The notes under the pieces: model-generated
What the model saw: only the letters and a program-made list of their open reading frames with translations
Told to the model about the DNA's origin: nothing
The model's database searches: none
Translations under genes and position numbers: made by a program
Shown: one piece after another, positions 8,222-17,734 of the stretch
Layout of the letters: each line of letters begins with the position of its first letter
How positions within the stretch are numbered: position 1 is the stretch's first letter
Source: DASQHW01 sp038238245
GTDB lineage: Bacteria; Actinomycetota; Acidimicrobiia; IMCC26256; PALSA-610
Direction: 5' to 3'
NCBI GenBank assembly: GCA_038238245.1
Contig: JBBRXX010000022.1
Coordinates: forward strand, 1 to 64,000
Length of the DNA stretch: 64,000 nucleotides

Positions 8222-9229
8222 TCAGCGTTCCTCGGCGGCGCCGACCGGGTGCCCGTCGACGATCTGGTCGAGGTACTCCGAGAGTCCGTAGCCCGTCCGG
8301 CCTTCGCACGACCACTCGGTCATGCCCTCCGAGATGCGCGTGACGAGCTGTTCGCCTTCCGGGGTCTCGCGCCGGTTCCGCAGCGGGATGAGGTTCAGGA
8401 CGCGGCCCGTGATCTTGTATGTGTCGTTTGCGGTCGTGGCGGTCGCACGCAGTTCCCGGTGGTATTGGTCGTCGCCGTCCCAGTCGGTCTCGATCGTCGC
8501 GGCGGTGATGTGGTCGTACGTGCCGTCGTGCAACACCATGCCGCCGTAGCGGCGCCCGCCGTCGCGTGACGCGATGATCGACACCACGAAGCCGAAATCA
8601 TTGCCGAAGTTCGCGGTGAGCCACCGATACCACCAGGGCGCCTGCCAGTAGCGCGGGCCCCAGGAGTGATCACGCAGGCCGAAACCGTTCACCGGCCATT
8701 CTTCGTCGCCGACCCGGATCGTTCCGGTCACCGCCATGTGCTGTTCGTAGTGGCCACGCGCGAACCCGCCCGAGTAGTCCTTGGTCAACGGCGAGCCGTC
8801 GTCGTTCACCGGCTCGCCGCCGTACATCGGTGACACGCCCCGGTGCGTGAGATCGACGTGCGCGTCGACCCAGGGGTTCTCGGTGAACGCCTGGCGCGGG
8901 TTGGCCATCTGCAGCGGCTCGGTGAGCAGCGCCGCCTTCCCGTCGTAGGTCGTGCGGAGCTCTTCGAACGGTGTGATCACCTCGAAGCGCGTGCCGCCCG
9001 CATCGAACGCCTCATTGTCGGAGATCTTCGGTCGGTTGAACATGAACGCGACGCGGCCGTCCGGCAGGTACAAGCACGTCGTCAGCTCCGCATAGCCCTC
9101 GTTGGCGCGGTTCCCGAGGCGCAGGAAGCCGCCTACGCGCTCGCTCGGGTCGTACACGTTGAAGTACATGGACTCGTTGAAGTTCGTCGCGGTCTCCAAC
9201 GCGTGCATGTACTCGTCCTGCGGCTCCAT
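8222..9229 (-). CDS. DUF7064/7065-like protein (CrtC-type beta-barrel fold)
   Basis: 335 residues, soluble and rich in aromatic and beta-strand segments, with the block FGLRDHSWGPRYW in the middle. This pattern is typical of the DUF7064/7065 family, distantly related in fold to hydroxyneurosporene synthase/CrtC. Such genes often neighbour lipid- or terpenoid-catabolism genes in actinobacteria; the function is unproven. The ATG at 9229 has GAGGA 6 nt upstream; an upstream ATG at 9241 lacks one. Its 3' end lies 7 bp from ribB, with no terminator. Confidence 0.7.
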   Translation of the reverse strand: MEPQDEYMHALETATNFNESMYFNVYDPSERVGGFLRLGNRANEGYAELTTCLYLPDGRVAFMFNRPKISDNEAFDAGGTRFEVITPFEELRTTYDGKAALLTEPLQMANPRQAFTENPWVDAHVDLTHRGVSPMYGGEPVNDDGSPLTKDYSGGFARGHYEQHMAVTGTIRVGDEEWPVNGFGLRDHSWGPRYWQAPWWYRWLTANFGNDFGFVVSIIASRDGGRRYGGMVLHDGTYDHITAATIETDWDGDDQYHRELRATATTANDTYKITGRVLNLIPLRNRRETPEGEQLVTRISEGMTEWSCEGRTGYGLSEYLDQIVDGHPVGAAEER

Positions 9230-9299
9230 GCGGATCCTCATGGGTGCATCGGAGCGCATCCTTGACCCGCGGTCAACTCCGGTGGAACGCTCCGCAACC

Positions 9300-10217
9300 A
9301 TGAGCACTCCTGAGATCACCGAGATCACCGACGGTCTGCAATTCCCCGAAGGTCCGGTTGCGATGCCGGACGGCACCGTGCTCGTCGTCGAGCTGATGGG
9401 CGGGTGCATCACCCGCGTGCATCCCGACGGCAAGAAGGAGACGGTCGCCACGCCGGGCGGGAGTCCCAACGGTGCCGCGATCGGTCCGGACGGCGCGCTG
9501 TACATCTGCAACAGCGGCGGCTGGACGTTCCGGAACTTCGGTGCCATCACCGTCCCCGACACCGAACTGCCGTCCGACCACACGGGTGGCCGCATCGAAC
9601 GCGTCGATCTCGACAGCGGCGACGTCAAGGTGCTGTACACCGAGTGCGACGGCCACAAGCTCATCGGCCCGAACGACCTCGTCTTCGACGCGCACGGCGG
9701 AATGTGGTTCACCGACCACGCGCGCCGGCAAGGCCGGGTGCAACATCTCGGCGCGATCTACTACGCGCAGCCGGACGGCAGCTCGATCCGCGAAGTGATC
9801 TTCCCGAGTGAATCCCCGAACGGCATCGGCCTGTCGCCCGACGGGGCGCGGTTGTATGCCGCGGAAACCCACACCGGCCGCGTGTACGCGTGGAACGTGA
9901 CCGGGCCGGGGGAGGTCGAGACCAACGCCGGACACGCGGCCGGCGCACTCCTTTGCGGGTTGCCCGGAATGCAACTGTTCGACTCGCTCGGTATGGACAG
10001 CGATGGAAACGTCGTGGTGGCCACGCTCGTCACCGGCGCGTTGACCGTGATCTCGCCCGCCGGCGAGGTGCTGGACCAGGCAATCACCGGTGACCCACTG
10101 ACGACGAACGTGACGTTCGGCGGCGACGATCTGCGCACCGCGTACGTCACGTGCTCGGGGACAGGTCGTCTGGTCTCGATGCCGTGGCCGCGACCGGGCC
10201 TGAAGCTGAACTTCTGA
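9300..10217 (+). CDS. SMP-30/gluconolactonase/LRE-family protein
   Basis: 305 residues forming a six-bladed beta-propeller lactonase fold. LQFPEGPVAMPDG near the N-terminus supplies the conserved Glu. GPNDLVFDAHGGMWFTD and SPNGIGLSPDGARLYAAET are the metal-binding Asn/Asp blades. The family hydrolyses sugar or other lactones; the substrate is unknown. It has no signal peptide. It is divergent from the DUF7064-like gene and 48 bp upstream of the CoA-transferase gene. Confidence 0.85.
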   Translation: MSTPEITEITDGLQFPEGPVAMPDGTVLVVELMGGCITRVHPDGKKETVATPGGSPNGAAIGPDGALYICNSGGWTFRNFGAITVPDTELPSDHTGGRIERVDLDSGDVKVLYTECDGHKLIGPNDLVFDAHGGMWFTDHARRQGRVQHLGAIYYAQPDGSSIREVIFPSESPNGIGLSPDGARLYAAETHTGRVYAWNVTGPGEVETNAGHAAGALLCGLPGMQLFDSLGMDSDGNVVVATLVTGALTVISPAGEVLDQAITGDPLTTNVTFGGDDLRTAYVTCSGTGRLVSMPWPRPGLKLNF

Positions 10218-10265
10218 CGCGTCGGTGTGCGGGGGCGGGATCCTCCCGCGTAGGTTGACCGTTCC

Positions 10266-11408
10266 ATGGGACCGCTTTCGGGTGTGAAGATCGTCGAGCT
10301 CGCAGGCATCGGACCGGGTCCGTTCGCCGGCATGCTGCTGTCCGACATGGGCGCCGACATCGTGCGCGTCGATCGCGCGCAACAGGTGAACCCGGCGACC
10401 TTCGACAAGCCCAACCTCGAACCGCTGTACCGGGGCCGGCGATCGATCGGCGTCGACCTCAAGAATCCCGAAGGCGTCGAGCTGGTGCTGCGCCTCGTCG
10501 AGCAGGCCGACGCATTGTTCGAGGGCTTTCGCCCCGGCGTGACCGAGCGGCTCGGGCTCGGGCCCGACGTGTGCCTGGCCCGCAACCCGAAGCTCGTCTA
10601 CGGCCGCATGACCGGTTGGGGGCAGGACGGCCCGATGGCGCAAGCCGCGGGACACGACATCAACTACATCGGTCTCGCAGGCGCGCTCGCGCACTTCGGC
10701 CGGGCCGGCGGGAAACCCACTCCACCGATCAATCTCGTCGGCGACTTCGGCGGTGGCGGGATGTTCATGGCCTTCGGCGTGGTGTGCGGGATCCTCGAAG
10801 CGCGCGCGTCGGGGAAGGGCCAGGTGATCGACGTCGCGATGGTCGACGGCAGTGCGATCCTCATGTCGATGATGTGGGGTCTGAAGAAGATCGGCGCCTG
10901 GGACGAAGTGCTCGGCGTGAACTTCCTCGACACCGGTGCACCGTTCTACGACACATACGAGACGTCCGACGGCAAGTTCGTCGCGCTGGGCTCACTCGAG
11001 CCGCAGTTCTACGCCGAGCTGATGCAGCGGCTCGGCCTGGCCGATGAAGGGTTGCCCGGCCAGATGGACCGCGCGGGCTGGGAAACGTTGCGCGAGCGCT
11101 TCACCACGCTGTTCAAGACCAAGACCCGCGACGAGTGGGACGAGATCCTGCGCGGCAGCGACGCGTGCTACGCCCCGGTGCTGACGATGAGCGAGGCCGT
11201 CGACGACGAGCACATCAAGGCGCGCCGGACGATCATCGAGCGCGATGGCGTGCAACAGCCTGCACCCGCACCGCGGTTTTCGCGCACCGAGCCCGAGGTG
11301 CAACGGTCGGCGCCGTGGCCCGGCCAGCACACCGACGAGGCGCTGCGCGACTGGGGTCTGGGTGACAGTGACGTGACGAAGCTACGCGAGGCCGGAGCCA
11401 TCGCCTGA
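10266..11408 (+). CDS. CaiB/BaiF CoA-transferase family protein (alpha-methylacyl-CoA racemase-like)
   Basis: 380 residues, class III CoA-transferase fold. The segment AAGHDINYIGLAGAL with H130 and the later VGDFGGGG with D160 correspond to the catalytic His/Asp pair of alpha-methylacyl-CoA racemases, so 2-methylacyl-CoA epimerisation is the best guess; CoA transfer remains possible. It overlaps the convergent purK gene by 27 bp at the 3' end. Confidence 0.88.
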   Translation: MGPLSGVKIVELAGIGPGPFAGMLLSDMGADIVRVDRAQQVNPATFDKPNLEPLYRGRRSIGVDLKNPEGVELVLRLVEQADALFEGFRPGVTERLGLGPDVCLARNPKLVYGRMTGWGQDGPMAQAAGHDINYIGLAGALAHFGRAGGKPTPPINLVGDFGGGGMFMAFGVVCGILEARASGKGQVIDVAMVDGSAILMSMMWGLKKIGAWDEVLGVNFLDTGAPFYDTYETSDGKFVALGSLEPQFYAELMQRLGLADEGLPGQMDRAGWETLRERFTTLFKTKTRDEWDEILRGSDACYAPVLTMSEAVDDEHIKARRTIIERDGVQQPAPAPRFSRTEPEVQRSAPWPGQHTDEALRDWGLGDSDVTKLREAGAIA

Positions 11409-12485
11409 CGGGAGTTGCGCGAGCCGTTCTTCGAGGGTGCGCGCATCCGGTGCGGTCACCGTGACGTGGCCGACCTTGCGTCCCGGGCGCGGTTCCTTGC
11501 CGTAGTCGTGCAAGTGCGCGCCGGGCACGCGCAGCACCGCGTCGATCTCGGGCATCGTGCCGATGCAGTTGACCATGGCCGCCGGGCCGCGTAGCGCCGT
11601 CGACCCCAATGGCATGTCGACGACCGCCCGGATGTGGTTCTCGAACTGGCTCGTCTCGGCGCCCTCGATCGTCCAGTGTCCGGAGTTGTGGACGCGCGGC
11701 GCGATCTCGTTGGCAAGGAGCTCGCCGGCGACGTCGAACAACTCGACGCACGCGACGCCGACGTAGGCGAGATCATCGAGCAACGGCCGGATGCAGGCCT
11801 CGGCTCGCGCCTGCAGCGCATCGTCGAGTCCCGTTGCGGGCGCGCGGGTCACGCGCAGGATGCCGTCGCGGTGCTCGTTCTGGACCGCCGGCCAGCAGCG
11901 GACCTCTCCGTTCCGGGCGCGCACGCCGACGATCGACAGCTCGCGGTCGAAGGGCACGAACGCTTCGAGGAGCAGCGGCACGCCACCGAGCCGGGCCCAC
12001 GCGGCGTCCACATCGGTCGCCTCTCTGAGCACGGCCTGCCCCTTGCCGTCATAGCCGCCGCGGCGTGTCTTCAGTACGCCGGGCAACCCGAGCGCGGCGA
12101 CCGCGGCGCGCAGACCCTCGAGGTCGTCGACCGGTCGGAAGCGCGCGGTGGCGATGCCGAGCGCCCGCAGCATCTCCTTTTCGACGAGACGATCCTGCGA
12201 GACGACGAGCGCACGGGGGCCGGGCCGCACCGGTGCCATCGGTTCCAGGGCGCGCGCCGTGTCCGCGGGCACACCCTCCCACTCGTAGGTGACGACGGCC
12301 GCGCCCTTGGCGGCGCGTTCGGCCGCGCCCATGTCGTCGAGGGCGCCGACCACCAGCTCGCCGACCGCGCTCGCGGGCGCGCCCTCGACGGGGTCGAGAA
12401 ACGTGAACGAACAACCGAGCGGGATGCCGGCCAGCCCGAGCATCCGCCCGAGCTGTCCACCGCCCAACACCGCGACATGGGTCAC
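11382..12485 (-). CDS. purK: 5-(carboxyamino)imidazole ribonucleotide synthase
   Basis: 367 residues, ATP-grasp fold. It makes N5-CAIR from AIR, bicarbonate and ATP in purine synthesis. The N-terminal VAVLGGGQLGRMLG, the ATP-grasp segment LKTRRGGYDGKGQ, and NEIAPRVHNSGHWTIEG near the C-terminus are diagnostic. The GTG at 12485 is chosen, giving THVAVLGGGQ right after the start; it lies within the 3' end of rmuC. purE is not in the window. Confidence 0.95.
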   Translation of the reverse strand: MTHVAVLGGGQLGRMLGLAGIPLGCSFTFLDPVEGAPASAVGELVVGALDDMGAAERAAKGAAVVTYEWEGVPADTARALEPMAPVRPGPRALVVSQDRLVEKEMLRALGIATARFRPVDDLEGLRAAVAALGLPGVLKTRRGGYDGKGQAVLREATDVDAAWARLGGVPLLLEAFVPFDRELSIVGVRARNGEVRCWPAVQNEHRDGILRVTRAPATGLDDALQARAEACIRPLLDDLAYVGVACVELFDVAGELLANEIAPRVHNSGHWTIEGAETSQFENHIRAVVDMPLGSTALRGPAAMVNCIGTMPEIDAVLRVPGAHLHDYGKEPRPGRKVGHVTVTAPDARTLEERLAQLPSGDGSGLA

Positions 12486-12495
12486 GGTGCGCAGG

Positions 12496-13539
12496 CTACG
12501 CGTCCAGCGCAAACGGCGAGATCGTGGCCTCGGGATGGCCGTCCCGCGAGCGTTCGCCTTGCCGCAAGGACTCGATCTTGTCGAGCGGGCGCTGCAGCGC
12601 GCGATGCCGGGTCGTCATCAGCGCCGCGTACTCCTTGGAGACACCTTCGAAGCGCTGCTGCACCCTCTCGAGCTGCATCGCGTACTTCTCCCACTGCCGG
12701 GAGAACTCACTGAGCAAGGAGAGGATCTCGTTCGACGTGCGCTCCAGGCAGAAGTTGTCGACGGCCTGGCGGACCACCGCGAGCACCGCGTAGAGCGTGA
12801 GCGGCGAGCACAGCACCACCTTGTTGCGCAGCGCGTCGTCGAGGATCCCGCGATCGTGCTCCTGCACGAACGCATACACCGATTCGTTCGGGATGAAGAG
12901 CAGCAGGCAGTCGACGGTCTCGTCGGTCGCGTCGAGATAGCCCCGCGCGGTCAGCTCCTTCACCCGATCTCGTACATCGCGCAAGAACTGGTCGCGTCGC
13001 GCCACCCGTTCGATGTCGTTCCCGGCTTCGAGGTAGCGCGCGTAATTGTCGAGCGGGAACTTCACGTCCATGTGGAGCAGCAGCCCGTTCGGCATCAAGA
13101 ACGTGTAGTCCGGACGTCCACTGCCCGGCAGCGACGCCTGCTTGCGGTAGTTGACGCCTTCGAGAAAGCCCGCGAGCCGCAACACGTCCTCTGCCATCCG
13201 CTCACCCCACTGGCCGCGCGCCTGTGAGCTCGAGAGCACCTCGCGCAATTGATGGGTGTGCTCGTTGAGGGTGTTCAGGCCCTCGTGCTGGCGGCGCAGC
13301 TCATTGCTGAGCTCTCCGAACGCGTGATGGCGGTCGCGCTCGAGACTGCGCACGAGGTCGCCGACCTTGCCCAGCTCGTCGGTCATCGACGCGAGTTGAT
13401 GGTCGAGCACCGACGTGAGGACGTCGCCCGGATCGGGCCCGGGAACGCGCTCCCGCTGCAGCCACCGGGTGACGACGACGATGGACGCGCCGGACAGCAA
13501 CACACCTACACACACGCCCACCACGATGCCGACGATCAT
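12496..13539 (-). CDS. rmuC: DNA recombination protein RmuC
   Basis: 347 residues. One N-terminal transmembrane helix (about 3-25) is followed by a coiled coil and the RmuC nuclease-like core (ARGQWGERMAEDVLRLAGF, LHMDVKFPLDNYARY, NKVVLCSPLTLYAVL). RmuC limits inversions at short repeats in E. coli. This copy is membrane-anchored. It is followed by purK, whose likely start at 12485 lies 11 bp past the rmuC stop; an alternative start at 12512 would overlap it. Confidence 0.92.
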   Translation of the reverse strand: MIVGIVVGVCVGVLLSGASIVVVTRWLQRERVPGPDPGDVLTSVLDHQLASMTDELGKVGDLVRSLERDRHHAFGELSNELRRQHEGLNTLNEHTHQLREVLSSSQARGQWGERMAEDVLRLAGFLEGVNYRKQASLPGSGRPDYTFLMPNGLLLHMDVKFPLDNYARYLEAGNDIERVARRDQFLRDVRDRVKELTARGYLDATDETVDCLLLFIPNESVYAFVQEHDRGILDDALRNKVVLCSPLTLYAVLAVVRQAVDNFCLERTSNEILSLLSEFSRQWEKYAMQLERVQQRFEGVSKEYAALMTTRHRALQRPLDKIESLRQGERSRDGHPEATISPFALDA

Positions 13540-13569
13540 GGTGTCGACCGTAACCGTGGGGTGTGACAG

Positions 13570-14124
13570 CTACGCCGGCGCGGGCTCGAACGCCGGGATG
13601 TCGTGGTTGCCCAGCACCGACGCGACAACGCTGCGTACTGGACCGCGCCGCTCTCGTGCGTACTTCCGAACGGCGTCGTTGAAGGCTTTCACGCGGTCGC
13701 CGGACATCGAGTCGCCCGCGAACGTGTCGACGGCCTTCCTCGTGTCGGCGTCCGCCTTCACACGATTCGAAACACTTGCGGCAGCGACCAGTCGCCGCCC
13801 GACGGCTTCGAGGGTGTTGGCGGCGCGCACCTGCGTCTCGACGTTCCTTCGGGACGCGGCGGCCTGCCAACGGTCGAGGGCGGTGCGCACGTCGTCCGCG
13901 AGCTCGCGAACCGGACCCGAGAGGTCGAGCACCCTCTGGTCGGCGGCGGTGAGCAGCAGGTAACGGTGCGTCAGGTCGTTCGACAGGGGCGCCCAGGCGC
14001 GTTCCACGTTGCGCTTCGCGTCCTGTTGGTCGGGTCGGGCGGTCAACACCGCCACGAGACCCGCGACGACGACCAGCACGATCACCAAGGGGAGAAGGAC
14101 GCGCACCACGCGCCATGCACGCAT
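13570..14124 (-). CDS. Membrane-anchored helical protein of unknown function
   Basis: 184 residues. A short basic start (MRAWRVVRV) leads into one transmembrane helix (about 9-29), then a polar, mainly helical extracytoplasmic region with no cysteines. Its architecture loosely recalls LemA-type proteins, but no signature supports a family call. It lies 30 bp upstream of rmuC on the same strand and is divergent from the flavoprotein gene. Confidence 0.7.
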   Translation of the reverse strand: MRAWRVVRVLLPLVIVLVVVAGLVAVLTARPDQQDAKRNVERAWAPLSNDLTHRYLLLTAADQRVLDLSGPVRELADDVRTALDRWQAAASRRNVETQVRAANTLEAVGRRLVAAASVSNRVKADADTRKAVDTFAGDSMSGDRVKAFNDAVRKYARERRGPVRSVVASVLGNHDIPAFEPAPA

Positions 14125-14245
14125 GACGGGCTCACCCTAGTCGTGGTGCGTGCGGAAATTGATCCAGGCGCCGTCGATCGACGAATGCCCTGCACGGTGC
14201 CCTGCACGATAGGGTCGCTTTCGGCCCTCGGGAGGAGAACGGACC

Positions 14246-15673
14246 ATGGCTCGCATCATTGTGATCGGCGCCGGTGTCGGTGGACTCACGAGCGCGATGT
14301 TGCTCGCGCGCGACGGCCACGACGTCACGGTCTTGGAACGCGATCCCGCGCCACCCCCCGGGGACGCCGACGACGCGTGGGAGCACTGGGAACGACGCGG
14401 CGTGAACCAGTTCCGCATGATCCACATGTTCCTCCCGCGGTTCCGTGCGTTGCTCGAAGCCGAGCTGCCCGACGCGGCGCGCGAGTTCGAGAAGGCCGGG
14501 GCGATCCGCTACAACGCGTTCGCCGAGATCCCCGCCGAGATCACGGGCGGGATGCGGCCGGGTGACGAACAGTTCGACGCGCTGACGGCTCGGCGTCCGG
14601 TCGCCGAGTCCGCGCTCGTGCGTGCCGCGCAGGCAACCGAACGGTTGCAGATTCGGCGCGGTGTGGCGGTTGCCGCACTTCGTACCGGTGAGACCACCGC
14701 CGACGGCGTGCCGCACGTCGTCGGCGTGCGGACGGACGGGGGCGAGGACGTTGCCGCGGACCTTGTGATCGACGCAACGGGACGCCGCTCTTCGTTGCCG
14801 TCGCTGCTGTCGGAGATCGGCGCGCGCCCGCCCGAGGAAGAGCTCGAGGACAGCGGCTTCATGTACTACGGCCGTCACTTCCGCAGCGCTGATGGTGCGA
14901 TGCCGCCGGCGATGTGCGGGCTTCTCACGCCGTGGGGCACCGTGTCGACGCTCACCTTGCCGTGCGACAACGGCACGTGGGGTCTCGGCATCATCACGAG
15001 CGCGAAGGACGCCGCGCTCCGGCCGTTGAAAGACGTCGACACGTGGATGCGCACGTGGCGCTCGTATCCGCTCGTCGCACACTGGGTCGACGCCGAGCCG
15101 GTCGACGGTGGCGAGGTCGCGATCATGGCGAAGATCGCCGACCGCCATCGCGCGTTCGTCGTCGACGGCACGCCGGTTGCCACCGGTGTCCTCGCGGTCG
15201 CCGACTCGTGGGCGTGCACGAACCCGTCGCTCGGACGCGGTTGCTCGATCGGCTTCATGCACGCGGTTGCCTTGCGCGATCTCCTGCGTGACACCTCCCT
15301 CGACGACCGGATCGGGCTCGCAGCCGGCTGGCACGACGTGACCCACCAGACGGTCGAGCCGTACTACCGCGCGACCCTCTCGTTCGACCGGCACCGCCTG
15401 GCCGAGATCGACGCAGGGATCGAGGGCAAGGAGTACGACCCCGGCGATCCCGAGTTCGAGATCATCCAGGCGCTGCAGCATGCCGCGCCGCAGGACCCCG
15501 ACGTCCTCCGCGCCTTCCTGCGGGTCGCCGGGGTGCTCGCGTTGCCGGATGATGCGCTCGCGGCACCGGGCGTCTTCGAGAAGGTGGTCGAGCTCGGCTC
15601 AGGCTGGCGGGCCGCGCAGGCCGAGATCCCGGCGCCGAGTCGCGAGGAGCTTCTTGCGATCGTTGCCGCGTAA
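14246..15673 (+). CDS. FAD-dependent oxidoreductase (monooxygenase-like)
   Basis: 475 residues with an N-terminal Rossmann fold: IIVIGAGVGGLTSAMLLARD (GxGxxG at 8-13) and an acidic residue (E31) at the end of strand two. DLVIDATGRRS and a late DSWACTNPSLGRGCSIG block, in the position of the GD/FAD-ribityl motif, fit group A flavoprotein hydroxylases or tryptophan-halogenase-like enzymes. No halogenase WxWxIP motif is seen. The alpha/beta hydrolase gene starts 15 bp downstream. Confidence 0.85.
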   Translation: MARIIVIGAGVGGLTSAMLLARDGHDVTVLERDPAPPPGDADDAWEHWERRGVNQFRMIHMFLPRFRALLEAELPDAAREFEKAGAIRYNAFAEIPAEITGGMRPGDEQFDALTARRPVAESALVRAAQATERLQIRRGVAVAALRTGETTADGVPHVVGVRTDGGEDVAADLVIDATGRRSSLPSLLSEIGARPPEEELEDSGFMYYGRHFRSADGAMPPAMCGLLTPWGTVSTLTLPCDNGTWGLGIITSAKDAALRPLKDVDTWMRTWRSYPLVAHWVDAEPVDGGEVAIMAKIADRHRAFVVDGTPVATGVLAVADSWACTNPSLGRGCSIGFMHAVALRDLLRDTSLDDRIGLAAGWHDVTHQTVEPYYRATLSFDRHRLAEIDAGIEGKEYDPGDPEFEIIQALQHAAPQDPDVLRAFLRVAGVLALPDDALAAPGVFEKVVELGSGWRAAQAEIPAPSREELLAIVAA

Positions 15674-15688
15674 CGACGGGGGCCAATC

Positions 15689-16501
15689 ATGAAGATCGAC
15701 ACCAATGGTGTGACGCTCGACGTGCAGGTCGAAGGCGAGGGCCGGCCGGTCGTGCTGGTGCACGGCTTCCCCGACACCAAGCGCTTGTGGTCGAAGATGG
15801 TGCCGACGCTGCGCGATGCCGGCTTCAAGGTGATTGTGCCCGACATGCGCGGCTACGGCGAGAGCACCAAGCCCGACGAGTTGGACGCGTATTCGATCCC
15901 GATGCTCGCGATCGACATCGTCGGGATCCTGGATCATCTCGGCATCGAGCGTGCGCACCTCGTCGGTCACGACTGGGGCTCGGCAACAGTGTGGGCAACC
16001 GCTGCGTTCGCGCCCGACCGCGTGGATCATCTGGTGCCGATGTCGGTCGGCCACCCCACCGCGTTCGCGAACATGAGCATGGAGCAGCGGGAGAAGTCGT
16101 GGTACATGCTGCTGTTCCAGTTCGTGGGGGTCGCGGAGGACTGGCTCACGAAGGACAACTGGGCGAACTTCCGCGAGTGGTCGCATCATCCCGACGCCGA
16201 TGCGGTGATCGCTGATCTCGAGCGCAACGGCTCGCTCACCCCGGGCTTGAACTACTACCGCGCGTCGATCACCCCGGAAGCACTCACCGGTCCGCCGCTC
16301 GAGCTCCCGCCGATCCAGGCCCCCACGATGGGCATCTGGAGCACGGGTGACTTTGCGTTGCTCGAGGAGCAGATGAGCGGCTCCGGAAAGTTCGTGGGGA
16401 ACACGTTCCGCTACGAGCGCATCGAAGGGCCGGGGCACTGGATGCAATGGGAAGCGCCCGACAAGGTCAGCTCGCTGCTGATCGACTTCTTGCCTCGGTA
16501 G
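15689..16501 (+). CDS. Alpha/beta hydrolase, epoxide-hydrolase-like
   Basis: 270 residues. The HGFPDT oxyanion segment is at 25-30, VGHDWGSAT carries nucleophile D95, and a C-terminal GPGHWMQWEAP carries the catalytic His. Asp as nucleophile points to epoxide hydrolases or haloalkane dehalogenases rather than esterases; the HGFP and GHDWG combination favours epoxide hydrolase. Pairing with the upstream flavin monooxygenase suggests oxidation followed by hydrolysis of the same compound (inference). Confidence 0.85.
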   Translation: MKIDTNGVTLDVQVEGEGRPVVLVHGFPDTKRLWSKMVPTLRDAGFKVIVPDMRGYGESTKPDELDAYSIPMLAIDIVGILDHLGIERAHLVGHDWGSATVWATAAFAPDRVDHLVPMSVGHPTAFANMSMEQREKSWYMLLFQFVGVAEDWLTKDNWANFREWSHHPDADAVIADLERNGSLTPGLNYYRASITPEALTGPPLELPPIQAPTMGIWSTGDFALLEEQMSGSGKFVGNTFRYERIEGPGHWMQWEAPDKVSSLLIDFLPR

Positions 16502-16532
16502 AGCTGTCACACGCGGCTGATACGTTGCGCGC

Positions 16533-17033
16533 ATGGCCCGTTCCCGGGCCGCGTGCGCGGTGCTCGCCATCGCCCTGCTCGGGAGCGCCGCGTGGGGCTG
16601 GTGGTCGGGCGGTCGTGCCGCGGCGAGATTCGACGCATCCGTGGTCGCCACGATCGACGGCGACACGATCGACGTGCGCATCGACGACGGGCGCGTCGAG
16701 CGAGTGCGCATCCTCGGCGCGGACACGCCGGAGACGAAGGATCGCCGGAAGCCGGTGCAGTGCTACGGACCGGAAGCGAGCGCGTACACGCATGCGCGTC
16801 TCGCTGGCCGGCAGGTGTCGCTCGAGACCGATAGCGAGGTGCGTGACAAGTACGGGCGCCTCCTCGCGTACGTCTACGTCGACGGCGAGCGTTTCGACGA
16901 CGAGCTGTTGCGCCTCGGGTATGCCCGCTTGTTGATCATCCCGCCCAACGGTGCCCACGGCCGCGCGTTGATGCAAGCAGAGCTCGACGCACGCACCGCC
17001 CGCCGCGGTCTGTGGGCCGGCTGCGGCGAGTGA
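16533..17033 (+). CDS. Secreted thermonuclease-like (SNase) nuclease
   Basis: 166 residues. A signal peptide or anchor of about 30 residues (AACAVLAIALLGSAAWGWW) is followed by an SNase domain: VVATIDGDTIDVRIDD, RVRILGADTPETKD with the Arg and Asp/Glu pair, and KYGRLLAYVYVDG with the second Arg. It probably degrades extracellular nucleic acid. A conserved CYGPEAS Cys and a C-terminal Cys may form a disulphide. Confidence 0.88.
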   Translation: MARSRAACAVLAIALLGSAAWGWWSGGRAAARFDASVVATIDGDTIDVRIDDGRVERVRILGADTPETKDRRKPVQCYGPEASAYTHARLAGRQVSLETDSEVRDKYGRLLAYVYVDGERFDDELLRLGYARLLIIPPNGAHGRALMQAELDARTARRGLWAGCGE

Positions 17034-17133
17034 CCGGCGCTCGAGAGCAGCCCTCTCCGTGCGCCTTGATCGACTCGGCCGACTCGCCGATGTGGCGGAG
17101 GCGGTCCAACACCGAGTCGCCTACCCTTCGCTC

Positions 17134-17478
17134 GTGAAATATGGCAGCGAACCTTGGCCAGATGGCGTGCAGGGGCGGGAAGCCCGAGGCAAGGTCGGCG
17201 AGCTTCTCGACGCAATGAAACACGGCCGGGTGGTCGTGTGGTCAGCGGATCGTCGCCACCTCTTCGCTGACGGCTCCTCGCTCCAGCTTGAAGTGGAGCG
17301 CGAACCGCGCCGCTGGCTCGGTGGGCCAGGCCATACGCGAGCAGTGCTGCGGGACGATCATGGTCTTGAGATCGATGTCACGGAATGGTTTGCCGATCCC
17401 GGCGCTCGGCTGAGAACTCCGTTGGAGAGACTTCGAGTCTTGGTCGATGAATACCTTGCGCTCCAGCGGACGAGTTAG
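17134..17478 (+). CDS. Hypothetical protein in lower-GC patch
   Basis: 114 residues from the GTG at 17134 (KYGSEPWPDGVQGREARGK); an upstream GTG at 17059 would add 25 residues. It is soluble and acidic at the C-terminus. It contains a WSADRRHLFADGSS segment that looks like beta-strands, and no family was recognised. Third-position GC is visibly lower than in neighbouring genes, suggesting more recent acquisition. Confidence 0.5.
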   Translation: MKYGSEPWPDGVQGREARGKVGELLDAMKHGRVVVWSADRRHLFADGSSLQLEVEREPRRWLGGPGHTRAVLRDDHGLEIDVTEWFADPGARLRTPLERLRVLVDEYLALQRTS

Positions 17479-17734
17479 TCGTTCGCACCTCTTTGGCGAA
17501 GACCTTCGGAGATTGGACCGGCGAAGCTGAGATTCTCATCCTCGATCCGGCAGAGCGGTTCACGACCAAGGACGGAGCCGACATGAGTTACGAGATTGAG
17601 GTGTCGCTTCGGGCGCCGAGCGGGAAGTTCTGCTAACGGCGGCCCAACGCTGCCTCAAGCGTTACGTCGCACGAGAGCTCTACGCATGTCTCCCACAAGA
17701 AACTTTGCTTGACGGCGCCTGGGAGCATCAATCT
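17479..17734 (+). other. 256-bp lower-GC gap with a possible gene remnant
   Basis: One frame from a TTG at 17493 to a stop at 17636 reads as 47 residues with protein-like composition (GEAEILILDPAERF, then MSYEIEVSLRAPSG), but it has no ribosome-binding site or family match. It may be the tail of a decayed gene following 17134-17478. The rest of the gap contains nothing recognisable. Confidence 0.35.
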
